NCBI GenBank assembly: GCA_003212795.1
Contig: QCOV01000001.1
Coordinates: 339,321-403,320, forward strand
DNA: 64,000 bases
Source of the DNA: OCS116 cluster bacterium AG-435-F03
GTDB taxonomy: Bacteria > Pseudomonadota > Alphaproteobacteria > MED-G09
Direction: 5' to 3'
Of this stretch, positions 37,564-46,907 are shown piece by piece. A program made the position numbers and the translations under genes. The notes beneath the pieces are model-generated. The model was not told the origin of the DNA. It did not search any database and was given only the letters and a program-made list of their open reading frames with translations. Positions within the stretch are counted from its first letter, which is position 1. Each line of letters opens with the position of its first letter.

Positions 37564-39207
37564 ATGACACAGTATATTTTTATAACTGGTGGCGTGGCAT
37601 CTTCTTTAGGAAAAGGACTCACATCAGCTGCGTTAGGCGCTCTTTTGCAATCAAGAGGTTTTAATGTAAAAATTAAAAAACTTGATCCATATCTTAATGT
37701 TGATCCAGGTACAATGAATCCATTCCAGCACGGTGAAGTTTTTGTTACTGATGATGGTGCAGAAACTGATCTTGATTTAGGACATTATGAGAGATTTACT
37801 AATGTTCCCTCATCAATTAACGATAACATTACAACGGGCCAAATTTACAAGAGAATTATTAGCAAGGAAAGAAAAGGGGATTATCTAGGAAGAACAGTTC
37901 AAATTATTCCTCATGTTACTGATGAAATAAAAGAATTTATACTTTCTAATAATGATAATATAGACTTCTGTTTATGTGAAATTGGTGGAACAGTTGGTGA
38001 TATTGAGGGGCTACCTTTTTTTGAAGCGATAAGACAGTTAAGTAATGAGTTAAAAAAAAATATGACCTGTTTCCTTCATTTAACTCTTGTCCCTTATATT
38101 AGTGCCGCTGGCGAAGTTAAAACGAAACCTACTCAACATTCTGTTAAAGAATTAAGATCAATTGGTATTCAACCTGATATACTCGTTTGTAGGTGTGATA
38201 GAGAAATTTCAAAATCTGATATAAGAAAAATTTCAGTTTTCTGTAATGTGAATGAAGATTCAGTAATTCAAGCAATTGATGTAGATACTATTTATGCAGT
38301 TCCTAAGGATTTAAAGACTAATGGTTTGGATGTTGCTGTTTTAAATGCGTTAGGAAAAAATTCTTTTCCAAAATCAAACTTGAGAAAATGGAATAAAGTA
38401 GTTGAAAGAATTCGTAAACCAATTGGAGAAGTAACAATTGGTGTTGTTGGAAAATATTTAGATTTGAATGATGCATATAAATCCTTATTTGAGGCTCTTA
38501 CACATGGAGGTATATCAAATAATGTTAAAGTAAAAATTAAAAATATTGATACAGATAAATTAGAAAAGGATAAAAATAAAACTGTTTTTAATGGCATAAG
38601 CGGCATACTGGTTCCCGGTGGATTTGGTAAAAGGGGGTCAGAGGGAAAAATTTTTGCATCAAAATATGCAAGAGAAAATAAGATACCTTTTTTTGGGATT
38701 TGCTTCGGTATGCAAATGGCAGTTGTTGATGTTGCAAGAAATTTATTAGAATATAAATCTGCTAGCTCAAGTGAATTTGGTAAAACAGATACACCAGTAA
38801 TCGGATTGCTTACTGAATGGATAAAAGATGAAGAAATTCAAAAAAGAGACCTTCAAAGCGAATATGGTGGGACAATGAGATTGGGTTCATATCCTGCAAT
38901 ATTAAAAAAAGGCTCTAAAGTAAGGAATATTTATGGTTCTAAAAAAGTTAATGAAAGACATAGGCATAGATATGAGGTTAACATGTCGTTTATTGACGAC
39001 CTTGAGAGAGTAGGGCTAAGATTTGTTGGTATGTCCCCAGACGGATTATTGCCTGAAATAGTTGAGTTAAAAAATCATCCTTGGTTTATAGGCGTTCAAT
39101 TCCATCCTGAATTAAAATCAAGACCATTTAATCCTCATCCCTTATTTTCATCTTTTATAAAAGCTTCTGTTAAAAAGTCTAAAATTTCTGGTAAAGTCAA
39201 AAAATGA
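37564..39207 (+). CDS. pyrG: CTP synthase
   Basis: PyrG aminates UTP to CTP using glutamine. The 547-residue protein has the synthetase domain with [20 protein letters not shown] at the N terminus, [21 protein letters not shown] near residue 39 and [12 protein letters not shown] near 139, then the amidotransferase domain with GICFGMQMA near residue 379 and [10 protein letters not shown] near 513. It overlaps kdsA by four bases. Confidence 0.97.
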   Translation: MTQYIFITGGVASSLGKGLTSAALGALLQSRGFNVKIKKLDPYLNVDPGTMNPFQHGEVFVTDDGAETDLDLGHYERFTNVPSSINDNITTGQIYKRIISKERKGDYLGRTVQIIPHVTDEIKEFILSNNDNIDFCLCEIGGTVGDIEGLPFFEAIRQLSNELKKNMTCFLHLTLVPYISAAGEVKTKPTQHSVKELRSIGIQPDILVCRCDREISKSDIRKISVFCNVNEDSVIQAIDVDTIYAVPKDLKTNGLDVAVLNALGKNSFPKSNLRKWNKVVERIRKPIGEVTIGVVGKYLDLNDAYKSLFEALTHGGISNNVKVKIKNIDTDKLEKDKNKTVFNGISGILVPGGFGKRGSEGKIFASKYARENKIPFFGICFGMQMAVVDVARNLLEYKSASSSEFGKTDTPVIGLLTEWIKDEEIQKRDLQSEYGGTMRLGSYPAILKKGSKVRNIYGSKKVNERHRHRYEVNMSFIDDLERVGLRFVGMSPDGLLPEIVELKNHPWFIGVQFHPELKSRPFNPHPLFSSFIKASVKKSKISGKVKK

Positions 39208-40031
39208 AAGAAATTAAAATAAAAGAAATAAATTTATCCAATAACTCACCCATGACAATTATTGCAGGATTAAATGTATTAGAGGATGAGGATATGGCTC
39301 TTGATGTCGCTGAAAAACTCAAAGAAATTACAACTAAGCATAATATTCCTTTTGTTTTTAAAGCTTCTTTTGATAAAGCCAATAGATCATCTATCGATTC
39401 TTACAGAGGTCCTGGACTTGAAGTTGGTAAAAAAATTTTTGAATCTATTAAAAAAAATATTAGTGTACCAATAATAACCGATATTCATGAAAAGGGTCAA
39501 ATTGAAGAAATCTCTCAAGTGGTTGATATATTACAAATACCAGCTTTCCTCTGTAGACAAACTGATCTAATTAGTGCGGCATGCAAAACTCAACTTCCTC
39601 TCAATATCAAAAAAGGACAATTTTTATCTCCCTATCAAATGAAAAATATAATTGAAAAATGTAATTCATTTGGAAATAATAATATTATTCTCTGTGAGAG
39701 AGGATCATCTTTTGGTTATGACAATCTTATTGTGGATTTTCTTGGGATATCAGAACAAAAAGCCTTTAATTATCCAATAATTCTTGATGTTACTCATTCA
39801 CTTCAGCTTCCAGGAGGACAAGGTAATTCTGCTGGAGGAAGATCACATCAAGCGGAAGATCTAGCTAGAGCAGCAATAGCCTTAAAAATTTCAGGACTAT
39901 TTATTGAGGTTCACCCAAACCCAGATAAAGCGCTATGTGATGGACCTTCAGCCACAAAACTTGAGGATTTTGAAGATATGATAACAAAAATAAAAAAAAT
40001 AGACGATCTTGTTAAATCAGAAAAATTTTAA
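39204..40031 (+). CDS. kdsA: 3-deoxy-8-phosphooctulonate synthase
   Basis: KdsA makes KDO 8-phosphate from arabinose 5-phosphate and phosphoenolpyruvate for lipopolysaccharide. The 275-residue TIM barrel shows [12 protein letters not shown] near residue 53, SYRGPGLE near 68, TDIHE near 93, [13 protein letters not shown] near 111, and [11 protein letters not shown] near 196. It converges with queF, leaving three bases between the stops. Confidence 0.96.
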   Translation: MKEIKIKEINLSNNSPMTIIAGLNVLEDEDMALDVAEKLKEITTKHNIPFVFKASFDKANRSSIDSYRGPGLEVGKKIFESIKKNISVPIITDIHEKGQIEEISQVVDILQIPAFLCRQTDLISAACKTQLPLNIKKGQFLSPYQMKNIIEKCNSFGNNNIILCERGSSFGYDNLIVDFLGISEQKAFNYPIILDVTHSLQLPGGQGNSAGGRSHQAEDLARAAIALKISGLFIEVHPNPDKALCDGPSATKLEDFEDMITKIKKIDDLVKSEKF

Positions 40032-40034
40032 TAT

Positions 40035-40472
40035 TTATCCTCTTCCTCTATAATTTTCTACACCTTGATCAGGTATCCACAAATTTTTTGGAGGCTCCGA
40101 TGATTGCCAAAATACATCAATAGGCATACCACCCCTTGGGTACCAATAAGATCCTATCCGAAACCATTTAGGTTTTAATAATTTAGTTATATCTTTTGCA
40201 ATATGCATTGTTACATCTTCATGGAAAGATTGATGGTTCCTGAAACTTTGAAAATACAATTTCAAAGATTTTGACTCAACAATCCATTTACTTGGGACAT
40301 AATCAATAACTATATGAGCAAAATCTGGTTGTGAAGTAACAGGGCAAATACTTGTAAATTCTGGTTGAGAAAACCTCACAAGAAAATTTTCTTTTTGTTT
40401 ATTTTCTATTTTATCTAGTATTTTAACTGATGGTTCTGTAAATTTTTTATTTTCTTTTCCTAGGTGTTTCAT
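40035..40472 (-). CDS. queF: NADPH-dependent 7-cyano-7-deazaguanine reductase
   Basis: QueF reduces preQ0 to preQ1 for queuosine tRNA modification. The 145-residue protein is of the short (YkvM-like) type. It has the catalytic Cys43 in [13 protein letters not shown], the NADPH motif as ESKSLKLYF (Glu66-Ser67), and [10 protein letters not shown]. It stands alone on the minus strand between kdsA and eno. No preQ1 riboswitch was recognised in the 98 bases upstream. Confidence 0.93.
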   Translation of the reverse strand: MKHLGKENKKFTEPSVKILDKIENKQKENFLVRFSQPEFTSICPVTSQPDFAHIVIDYVPSKWIVESKSLKLYFQSFRNHQSFHEDVTMHIAKDITKLLKPKWFRIGSYWYPRGGMPIDVFWQSSEPPKNLWIPDQGVENYRGRG

Positions 40473-40570
40473 AATTATTATCTAAATCTAAATATTTATA
40501 TAGTAGCCTATGTGGCAGTAAATTGTTATTTAATAGTAATAATGAATAAGATGTAGTAATAAATTTTTCA

Positions 40571-41845
40571 ATGTCAAAAATTAAAAAAATTAAAGGAAGG
40601 CAGATTTTCGATAGTAGAGGTAATCCCACTATTGAAGTTGATATTACACTTGAAGATGGTAGTTTCGGTAGGGCATCAGTTCCTTCAGGAGCTTCTACAG
40701 GAGCATATGAAGCTTATGAGCTTAGAGATGGAGAAAAAACTTTATCTGGAAAAACTGTATTAAAAGCCGTTGAGGGTATCAATACTGAGATAAGTAATGT
40801 GCTTTGTGGAATGGAAGCATCTGCGCAAGAAGAAATCGATAATAAAATGATTGAGCTAGACTCAACAAATAATAAATCTCGATTAGGAGCAAATGCGATA
40901 TTGGGTGTTTCACTGGCATCATCAAGAGCTCAAGCTAATTCAGAGGGTAAGCATTTATTCGAATATTTAAACTCATCAGATTCATATATTTTACCTGTTC
41001 CTATGATGAATTTGATTAATGGTGGGGCGCATTCTAATAATTCATTATTTATTCAAGAATTTATGATTATGCCAGTATCTGCAGAAACATTTAATCATGC
41101 AATTATAACTGGTTCTGAAATTTTTCATTCACTTAAAAGTTTATTAGAAAATGATGGATTTAGCACTAATGTTGGAGATGAAGGTGGTGTAGCGCCAGAT
41201 TTAAAAACAAGTGAAGATGCATTATCCTATTTGTGTAAAGCCATTGAAAAAGCGGGTTATAGACTTGGAGAGGATATAGTCTTTGCTTTAGATATTGCTG
41301 CATCAGAGTTATACAATGATGGCCAATATTTTTTATCTAATGATAATGCATCTAGCAGTGATGATTTAATTGATATGTGGGAAGAGCTAACAAAAAAATA
41401 CCCAATTTTCTCAATTGAAGACCCTTTGCACGAAGATGATTGGGATGGGTGGGTAAATCTAAATGAACGAATTGGAAAAAAAACACAGATAGTAGGTGAC
41501 GACCTTTTTGTAACTAATTCAGAAAGGTTAAAAATAGGTATAGAAAAGAATGCAGCTAATTCAATACTTATTAAAGTTAACCAAATAGGCACTATCACTG
41601 AAACATTAGAAACAATTAATATTGCTAAAAATAATAAATATTCATGTGTCATTTCTCATCGTTCTGGGGAAACAGAAGACACATTTATAGCGGATTTATC
41701 TGTTTCAACAAATTCTGGTCAAATCAAAACAGGCTCAATGACTAGGTCCGATAGAGTTGCAAAATATAATCAATTAATTAGAATTGAGAGCGATCTTAAG
41801 AATAATTCCAGATATGCAGGTAAATCAATTTTAAAGAAGAATTAA
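40571..41845 (+). CDS. eno: Enolase
   Basis: Enolase converts 2-phosphoglycerate to phosphoenolpyruvate in glycolysis and is a degradosome partner in some bacteria. The 424-residue protein has RQIFDSRGNPTIEVD at the N terminus, SGASTGAYEA near residue 38, the catalytic region NVGDEGGVAPDL near 200, SIEDPLHEDDW near 281, VGDDLFVTN near 307 and VISHRSGETED near 358. The usual neighbour ftsB follows. Confidence 0.97.
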   Translation: MSKIKKIKGRQIFDSRGNPTIEVDITLEDGSFGRASVPSGASTGAYEAYELRDGEKTLSGKTVLKAVEGINTEISNVLCGMEASAQEEIDNKMIELDSTNNKSRLGANAILGVSLASSRAQANSEGKHLFEYLNSSDSYILPVPMMNLINGGAHSNNSLFIQEFMIMPVSAETFNHAIITGSEIFHSLKSLLENDGFSTNVGDEGGVAPDLKTSEDALSYLCKAIEKAGYRLGEDIVFALDIAASELYNDGQYFLSNDNASSSDDLIDMWEELTKKYPIFSIEDPLHEDDWDGWVNLNERIGKKTQIVGDDLFVTNSERLKIGIEKNAANSILIKVNQIGTITETLETINIAKNNKYSCVISHRSGETEDTFIADLSVSTNSGQIKTGSMTRSDRVAKYNQLIRIESDLKNNSRYAGKSILKKN

Positions 41846-41874
41846 TTTTAACTATTGACCAATTATAGTCTTTT

Positions 41875-42228
41875 ATGATTCTTTGGTTAATGATTCGTTT
41901 TTTTGAATATTTTCGAAGCTTGCTATTTAAGGCAAATTATAAAGAACTTTTAATTAGCTCTTCTCTAATAATTTTCTTTTTATTTATAAATTTTTTTGCA
42001 TTAACTAATTTAGTTTATTCCTCTAGAGGAGTGCTTTCCTTAAATAATCTTAATCATGAAATAACCTTAAATATTAAAGAATTACAAAAAATTAAAACTA
42101 ACAATGCCACAATGGAAGTTAAAATAAAAAATATAGTGGAATTTAATGATTCTGATCTTGTGGATCAGACTATAAGGGAATATTTAGGTTATGCTCAGGA
42201 AGATGATTATATTATTAAATTAAACTAA
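41875..42228 (+). CDS. ftsB: FtsB/DivIC-like cell division protein
   Basis: FtsB-type proteins link FtsQ and FtsL in the divisome. The 117-residue product has one membrane helix (about residues 27-46) followed by a short coiled-coil-like segment with the RGVLSLNNLNHEI pattern and a C-terminal REYLGYAQEDDYII that fits alphaproteobacterial septum formation initiators. Sequence conservation is low, but the position directly after eno is diagnostic. An alternative ATG lies at 41890. In many relatives pdhA-pdhB-pdhC follow; here lipA follows. Confidence 0.78.
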   Translation: MILWLMIRFFEYFRSLLFKANYKELLISSSLIIFFLFINFFALTNLVYSSRGVLSLNNLNHEITLNIKELQKIKTNNATMEVKIKNIVEFNDSDLVDQTIREYLGYAQEDDYIIKLN

Positions 42229-42295
42229 CTTAACACTAAATTGCTTATATTTAATTTTTTTGATAAATTACTATTAATTATAAGGATTTATAAAA

Positions 42296-43222
42296 GTGTC
42301 TTCAATTCGTCACCCTGAAAAAAGAAATAATAAAGAAACATCTCAAATTAAAAAACCAGATTGGTTAAGAGTGAGAGTTTCTGGATCAAAGAAATTTCTT
42401 GAAACAAAAAAAATACTATCTGAGTCTAAGATTGTAACTGTTTGTGAAGAAGCTAATTGTCCAAATATTTCAGAATGTTGGCAAAAAAATCATGCTACTT
42501 TTATGATTATGGGAGATACATGTACTAGAGCTTGTGCATTTTGTAATGTTAAAACAGGGCTACCTGATAAATTAGATGTATTTGAACCATATAAAATTTC
42601 ACAAGTTGTGAAAAAAATGAACTTAAGTCATGTAGTAATTACCTCTGTTGATAGGGATGATCTCGATGATGGTGGAGCAGAGCATTTTGCGAAAACTATA
42701 AACGCTATCAGAAAAACATCTCCTGAAACTACTATAGAGATATTAACTCCCGATTTTTTGAAAAAAGAAAATGCGCTAGAGAAAATATTGAAAGATTATC
42801 CTGATGTATTTAATCATAATCTTGAAACTGTTCCGCGTTTGTATTTATCCATTAGGCCTGGGGCAAGATATTTTAACTCTCTTAAATTATTAAATGATGT
42901 TAAGGACAAAAATTCTAATATATTTACTAAATCAGGTTTAATGTTAGGGCTTGGGGAGGAAAAAAATGAAATTATGCAGGTTATGGACGATTTAAGAGCT
43001 GCAAAGGTCGATTTTTTAACTTTGGGTCAATATTTGCAACCAACAAAAAAGCATGCTCCAGTCGCTAAATATATCACTCCAGATGAATTTAATAGTTATA
43101 AAATAATAGCTGAATCAAAGGGATTCCTTATGGTTTCATCTAGTCCCTTAACACGCTCCTCTCATCATGCCGAAGAAGATTTTAAAATCCTCAAACAAAA
43201 TAGAATTAAAAAAATAAGTTAA
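42296..43222 (+). CDS. lipA: Lipoyl synthase
   Basis: LipA inserts two sulfurs into protein-bound octanoyl groups. The 308-residue radical-SAM protein has the auxiliary cluster cysteines in [13 protein letters not shown] near residue 44, the radical-SAM CxxxCxxC in [11 protein letters not shown] near residue 74, and the C-terminal RSSHHAEE serine motif. The start is GTG at 42296. The genes for its usual lipoylated targets (pdh) are not adjacent as they often are in this class. Confidence 0.95.
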   Translation: MSSIRHPEKRNNKETSQIKKPDWLRVRVSGSKKFLETKKILSESKIVTVCEEANCPNISECWQKNHATFMIMGDTCTRACAFCNVKTGLPDKLDVFEPYKISQVVKKMNLSHVVITSVDRDDLDDGGAEHFAKTINAIRKTSPETTIEILTPDFLKKENALEKILKDYPDVFNHNLETVPRLYLSIRPGARYFNSLKLLNDVKDKNSNIFTKSGLMLGLGEEKNEIMQVMDDLRAAKVDFLTLGQYLQPTKKHAPVAKYITPDEFNSYKIIAESKGFLMVSSSPLTRSSHHAEEDFKILKQNRIKKIS

Positions 43223-43651
43223 TTGTTAAAAATTGAAAAAAAGGTTCATTCAAATTCATCAGCTGAAAATCTCTATGGTTTAGTTTCGGATGTTGAATCC
43301 TACTCTGAATTTATACCTTGGTGCGAAAAATCAATAATTGAAAGAAGAGTCCATGATTATTTTTTTGCTAAGCTAAATATGAAGTATCTTCTTTTTTCAG
43401 GTTCATTTGTAAGTAAAGTTACGCTTTATGATTATGAGAGAAGAATTAATGCATTAGGAGTAAAGGGTTCTTTTCGTTATTTAGAAGCAAATTGGGTTTT
43501 TGATGAATATGATGACGGAACTCTAGTTTCAGTTAATTTAGAATTAGATTTGAATAATATTATATTAGAAAAAGCTATAGATAGTGCATCAGGGATTCTA
43601 ATAAAAGAAACAATTTCATCTTTCGAGAAAAGATTGCTATCTACTTCTTAA
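43223..43651 (+). CDS. ratA: RatA/Coq10-type START-domain protein
   Basis: The protein belongs to the Coq10/RatA polyketide-cyclase family; Coq10 members bind ubiquinone, and RatA was described as a toxin acting on ribosome assembly in E. coli. The 142-residue product has LYGLVSDVESYSEFIPWCEKS near residue 14 and VSVNLELDL near 106. The start is TTG directly after the lipA stop, so translation is probably coupled. In Alphaproteobacteria this gene regularly follows lipA. Its 3' end overlaps convergent cinA. Confidence 0.88.
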   Translation: MLKIEKKVHSNSSAENLYGLVSDVESYSEFIPWCEKSIIERRVHDYFFAKLNMKYLLFSGSFVSKVTLYDYERRINALGVKGSFRYLEANWVFDEYDDGTLVSVNLELDLNNIILEKAIDSASGILIKETISSFEKRLLSTS

Positions 43652-44132
43652 GTTTGTTAAACAACAATAATAATGCTGCATAAACAGATTCCTTCCTTAT
43701 AAATTCTCTACCTTTATCAGGAAAATTAAATTTTTTTATATCGCTTTTATCATCGACCATTACAGCAATATACACAGTTCCAACTGGATTAACTGATGTT
43801 CCTCCGGCTGGTCCAGCTACTCCAGTTATTGAGATTGCCAATGAGGCGAGAGAATTTTTTATAGTTCCTTCGACCATTTCTATTGCTGTTTCTTTAGAAA
43901 CTGCACCAAATTTTTCTAGTGTTTTCTTTTTTACATTTATTAAATCAATTTTTGCATCATTGGAGTAAGTAATAAATCCTCTATCAAAAATCTTTGATGA
44001 GCCTGAAATTGATGTTATATGACTGCTTAACATTCCGCCTGTACAGCTTTCAGCTACAGCCAATATTCTTTTTTGCTTTTCACATTCTTTGACAACTTTT
44101 TGAGTCAGTTTATCAATTTTGACTTTATTCAT
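43641..44132 (-). CDS. pncC: CinA C-terminal domain / nicotinamide-nucleotide amidase PncC
   Basis: The family deamidates nicotinamide mononucleotide in NAD recycling. The 163-residue protein consists only of the C-terminal amidase domain, with AVAESCTGGMLSSHITSI near residue 26, the YSNDAKI region, and ITGVAGPAGGTSVNPVGTVYIA near residue 102. The N-terminal MoaB-like domain of long CinA is absent, as is common in Alphaproteobacteria. It overlaps pgpA by four bases. Confidence 0.92.
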   Translation of the reverse strand: MNKVKIDKLTQKVVKECEKQKRILAVAESCTGGMLSSHITSISGSSKIFDRGFITYSNDAKIDLINVKKKTLEKFGAVSKETAIEMVEGTIKNSLASLAISITGVAGPAGGTSVNPVGTVYIAVMVDDKSDIKKFNFPDKGREFIRKESVYAALLLLFNKLKK

Positions 44133-44590
44133 AAATCAATACCAAAGATATTTAAAAATATTATTATACCAGCAGTCATTAATCCTGCCACAATATCATC
44201 CGCTAAAACTCCTATCGCTCCTGGTATTTTTTCTGCCTTATTAACCGGATAAAGTTTGGTAATATCAAAAAACCTAAACAATAAAAAACTTAATAGTAAC
44301 CCTAAAAAACTATTTGGAATAAAAATTAAAGCAATAAACTGGCCAATAAACTCATCAATAATAACTTCTTTTGGATCTTTTGATTCATTTGATATTAAGT
44401 ATTTTGATATAGCAAAAAAACTAACTAAAATTAGAAGGATGATTATGAGAATAAATGTCCAAAAACCAAAAAATTTTAAAGTTATATAACCTAAGGGGAG
44501 TGAAACTAATGAACCAATAGTTCCAGGCATAAATTTTACAAAACCCAAATTGAAGAGAGTACAAAAATTAACTATTAATTTATTAATCAT
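44129..44590 (-). CDS. pgpA: Phosphatidylglycerophosphatase A
   Basis: PgpA dephosphorylates phosphatidylglycerol phosphate in the inner membrane. The 153-residue protein has GFVKFMPGTIGSLVSLPLG near residue 16, VIIDEFIGQFIAL near 80, and EKIPGAIGVLADDIVAG near 121, with about four membrane helices. It complements cdsA at 14878 in the same pathway. It lies between cinA and ispDF, with eight- and four-base overlaps. Confidence 0.92.
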   Translation of the reverse strand: MINKLIVNFCTLFNLGFVKFMPGTIGSLVSLPLGYITLKFFGFWTFILIIILLILVSFFAISKYLISNESKDPKEVIIDEFIGQFIALIFIPNSFLGLLLSFLLFRFFDITKLYPVNKAEKIPGAIGVLADDIVAGLMTAGIIIFLNIFGIDL

Positions 44591-45746
44591 AATTAAAAAC
44601 CCTAAGAGAAATCACTGTTTGGCAAGCTATACCTTTTTTTGTATTAATAAACCCCTCATCCTCAGTTGATGTGGCCTTGATATTAATAATATCTTCATTA
44701 ATTTTCAGAATTTTTGAAAGATTTTTTCTAATCTTATTTCTAATGGGGTTAATTTTTGGATAATCACATATGATATTTAAGTCCAAATTAATAATTTCAC
44801 CTTTTTTGTCCATAAGTAGTTGAAGAGCTTTATTGATAAAAATAATTGAATTTGCATTTTTATATTTCTTATTATCTGGTTCAAAATGAAAACCAATATC
44901 TTTTTCATTCAATGCCCCTAAGATAGCATCAGTAATAGAGTGTAAAATGGGGTCACCGTCAGAATTTGCTTCCAAAGAAAACTTACTTTTAATTTTTAAA
45001 CCACCAATCTTGATTGATTTTCCTTTTTTAAATTTATGAAAATCAAATCCATTTCCAATTTTATTTCTATAATATTGCTCTATTAGCTTTTCATATATTT
45101 CAATGTCAGAAGGATTTGTTATTTTAAAATTTAACTTTGATCCCTCGATTTTTTTTATTCTTAATCCACACTCATTCGCAATAGCAATGTCATCAGAATA
45201 ACTTTCTTTAACTCGCTGATAAGCCATATAAATTTTATCAAATTTGAATGCTTGAGGTGTTTGTGAGCCAATAATGATGTTTCTATCATAAGGATTTAAG
45301 TTTTTTTTGTTTCTAAGGGTATCATCCATATTCAAAGCAGGAAAAATTCCATCATATTTTTTTAACTGAGAAATACAATTTTTAATAATTTGATCTTCTA
45401 AAAATGGCCTAGCAGCATCGTGAATTAAGACTATATCATTTTTGGTTTTTACTCTTTTTTTACGAATACTTTTAAGAGCTATGAAGGCTGATTGTTGACG
45501 GGTGATACCGCCGTTAATAATAGTATTTAACTTATGGTATTTTTTTTTAAGACCTACTATTTCCGATCTATCACCCTTATTTATAACCAAAGTGATTGAG
45601 TTTATTAATTGGTTATTTGAGACTGATTTCATTAAATGTTCTAGAGGTGAAACTCCATTAACTTTGAAAAATTGTTTAGATAATTTATTCTTTTTCTTTT
45701 TGAAACGTTCGCTTTTTCCTGCAGCTAATATAATAAAATGTATCAT
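44583..45746 (-). CDS. ispDF: Bifunctional IspD/IspF enzyme of the MEP pathway
   Basis: This fusion carries CDP-methylerythritol synthesis (IspD, residues 1-225) and MEcPP synthase (IspF, about 228-387); the fusion is common in Alphaproteobacteria. IspD has FIILAAGKSERF at the start and VLIHDAARPF near residue 105. IspF has GNGFDFHKF near residue 232 and DPILHSITDAILGA near 265. The usual AHSDGD loop reads ANSDGD, so a histidine in the flexible active-site loop is replaced. dxr of the same pathway is at 15689. Confidence 0.94.
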   Translation of the reverse strand: MIHFIILAAGKSERFKKKKNKLSKQFFKVNGVSPLEHLMKSVSNNQLINSITLVINKGDRSEIVGLKKKYHKLNTIINGGITRQQSAFIALKSIRKKRVKTKNDIVLIHDAARPFLEDQIIKNCISQLKKYDGIFPALNMDDTLRNKKNLNPYDRNIIIGSQTPQAFKFDKIYMAYQRVKESYSDDIAIANECGLRIKKIEGSKLNFKITNPSDIEIYEKLIEQYYRNKIGNGFDFHKFKKGKSIKIGGLKIKSKFSLEANSDGDPILHSITDAILGALNEKDIGFHFEPDNKKYKNANSIIFINKALQLLMDKKGEIINLDLNIICDYPKINPIRNKIRKNLSKILKINEDIINIKATSTEDEGFINTKKGIACQTVISLRVFNYD

Positions 45747-45769
45747 GTATTTTTTTTATAAACATAATT

Positions 45770-45814
45770 TGCCTAATTATTAGGCATAATATATAAATGC
45801 TTAAAAATTAGGCA
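45770..45814. promoter_or_regulatory. TTAGGCA inverted and direct repeats between ispDF and ntrB
   Basis: TGCCTAA (45770-45776) and TTAGGCA (45780-45786) form a perfect inverted repeat with a three-base centre. A third copy, TTAGGCA, is at 45808-45814, seven bases before the ntrB start. The 74-base gap separates two divergent genes, so this is a plausible operator; the AT-rich stretch 45787-45799 between the copies could hold the -10 element of ntrB. It does not resemble the known NtrC site. Confidence 0.5.
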
Positions 45815-45820
45815 ATTAAA

Positions 45821-46906
45821 ATGATTAGTGATACTAATATACATAAGCAAGTCATAAATTCAATTACCTTTCCAATTATAATAATTGATGAGCATAAGCT
45901 TATAAACATGGTGAATTCAGCTGCTGAAGATTTTTTTAAATTAAGCTCTAAAGTGTTGTTAGAAAAATCAATCGAAAGCATTCTTCCTTTTTCATCTCCA
46001 ATTTTATCTTTAATAGATAATTCTCTTAATACAGAAACAACTTTTAAAGAATATAGAGTTGATCTATCAACTCCAATTTCTGGTTCACATAAAGATATAG
46101 ATGTCGAGGTAACTCCAGTGATAGGGTCAGACAATTACTACCAAATTATTTTGATAGAGGGCTTTAATGAAAAAAAATTAATACTCCAGAATGAAAATCA
46201 GAAAAATAAAATAGCAATGTCAAATATGTCTCAAATTCTTGCGCATGAAGTTAAAAATCCTTTGGCTGGTATTAGAGGAGCTGCACAGATTTTAGAGAAG
46301 AATATTGAAAGTAATGAAACTGTTATGACAGATCTTATAATAAATGAAGTAGATAGAATTAAAAGACTGGTAGATAACCTTCAAGTTTTTGATGCATCAA
46401 CTCCTATTGATTTAAAGCCAATTAATATTCATTCAATTTTACGACATGTTAGAGATGTTATGATTAATTCAAGTGAAAAGAAAATCAAAATAACAGAAGT
46501 ATTTGATCCTTCGATTCCAGATGTTATTGGTAATGAAGATCAATTGATTCAAGTATTTATTAATCTTATTAAAAACTCAATAGAGGCATTCAGTGATGAA
46601 TCAGACTCTGATAATGAAATTATCTTATCAACTAATTATGAGCATGGATTCATTATTAAAGAAAAATTAAGTGAAGAAAGAGTAAAATTACCAATTAAAA
46701 TTTCTGTGATGGATAATGGTCCAGGTATTCCAGCTTCAATATCACAAGAAATCTTTCAACCATTTGTAAGTACTAAGAAAATTGGCCAAGGCGGGCTTGG
46801 GTTATCAATAGTTTCCAAAATAGTTAGTGATCATAATGGAACTATTGAGCTTGATTTAACTGATCAAGGAACAAAATTTATTATTAGATTAATGGCGGAG
46901 TCATAA
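45821..46906 (+). CDS. ntrB: Nitrogen regulation sensor histidine kinase NtrB
   Basis: NtrB phosphorylates NtrC when nitrogen is scarce and is controlled by PII. The 361-residue protein is soluble, with an N-terminal PAS domain (about 10-115), the phosphoacceptor His142 in ILAHEVKNPLAGIRGAAQIL, and an ATPase domain with NLIKNSIEA near 248, DNGPGIP near 297 and GQGGLGLSIV near 324. No membrane helix is present. It is paired with ntrC one base downstream. dusB, the usual upstream neighbour in this class, is missing. Confidence 0.93.
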   Translation: MISDTNIHKQVINSITFPIIIIDEHKLINMVNSAAEDFFKLSSKVLLEKSIESILPFSSPILSLIDNSLNTETTFKEYRVDLSTPISGSHKDIDVEVTPVIGSDNYYQIILIEGFNEKKLILQNENQKNKIAMSNMSQILAHEVKNPLAGIRGAAQILEKNIESNETVMTDLIINEVDRIKRLVDNLQVFDASTPIDLKPINIHSILRHVRDVMINSSEKKIKITEVFDPSIPDVIGNEDQLIQVFINLIKNSIEAFSDESDSDNEIILSTNYEHGFIIKEKLSEERVKLPIKISVMDNGPGIPASISQEIFQPFVSTKKIGQGGLGLSIVSKIVSDHNGTIELDLTDQGTKFIIRLMAES

Positions 46907-46907
46907 T

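Noticed and set aside
40473-40570. Possible preQ1 riboswitch before queF
   Set aside because: The minus-strand leader of queF has no preQ1-I type C-rich loop plus A-rich tail pattern and no clear hairpin over the start site; it looks like ordinary AT-rich promoter DNA shared with eno.
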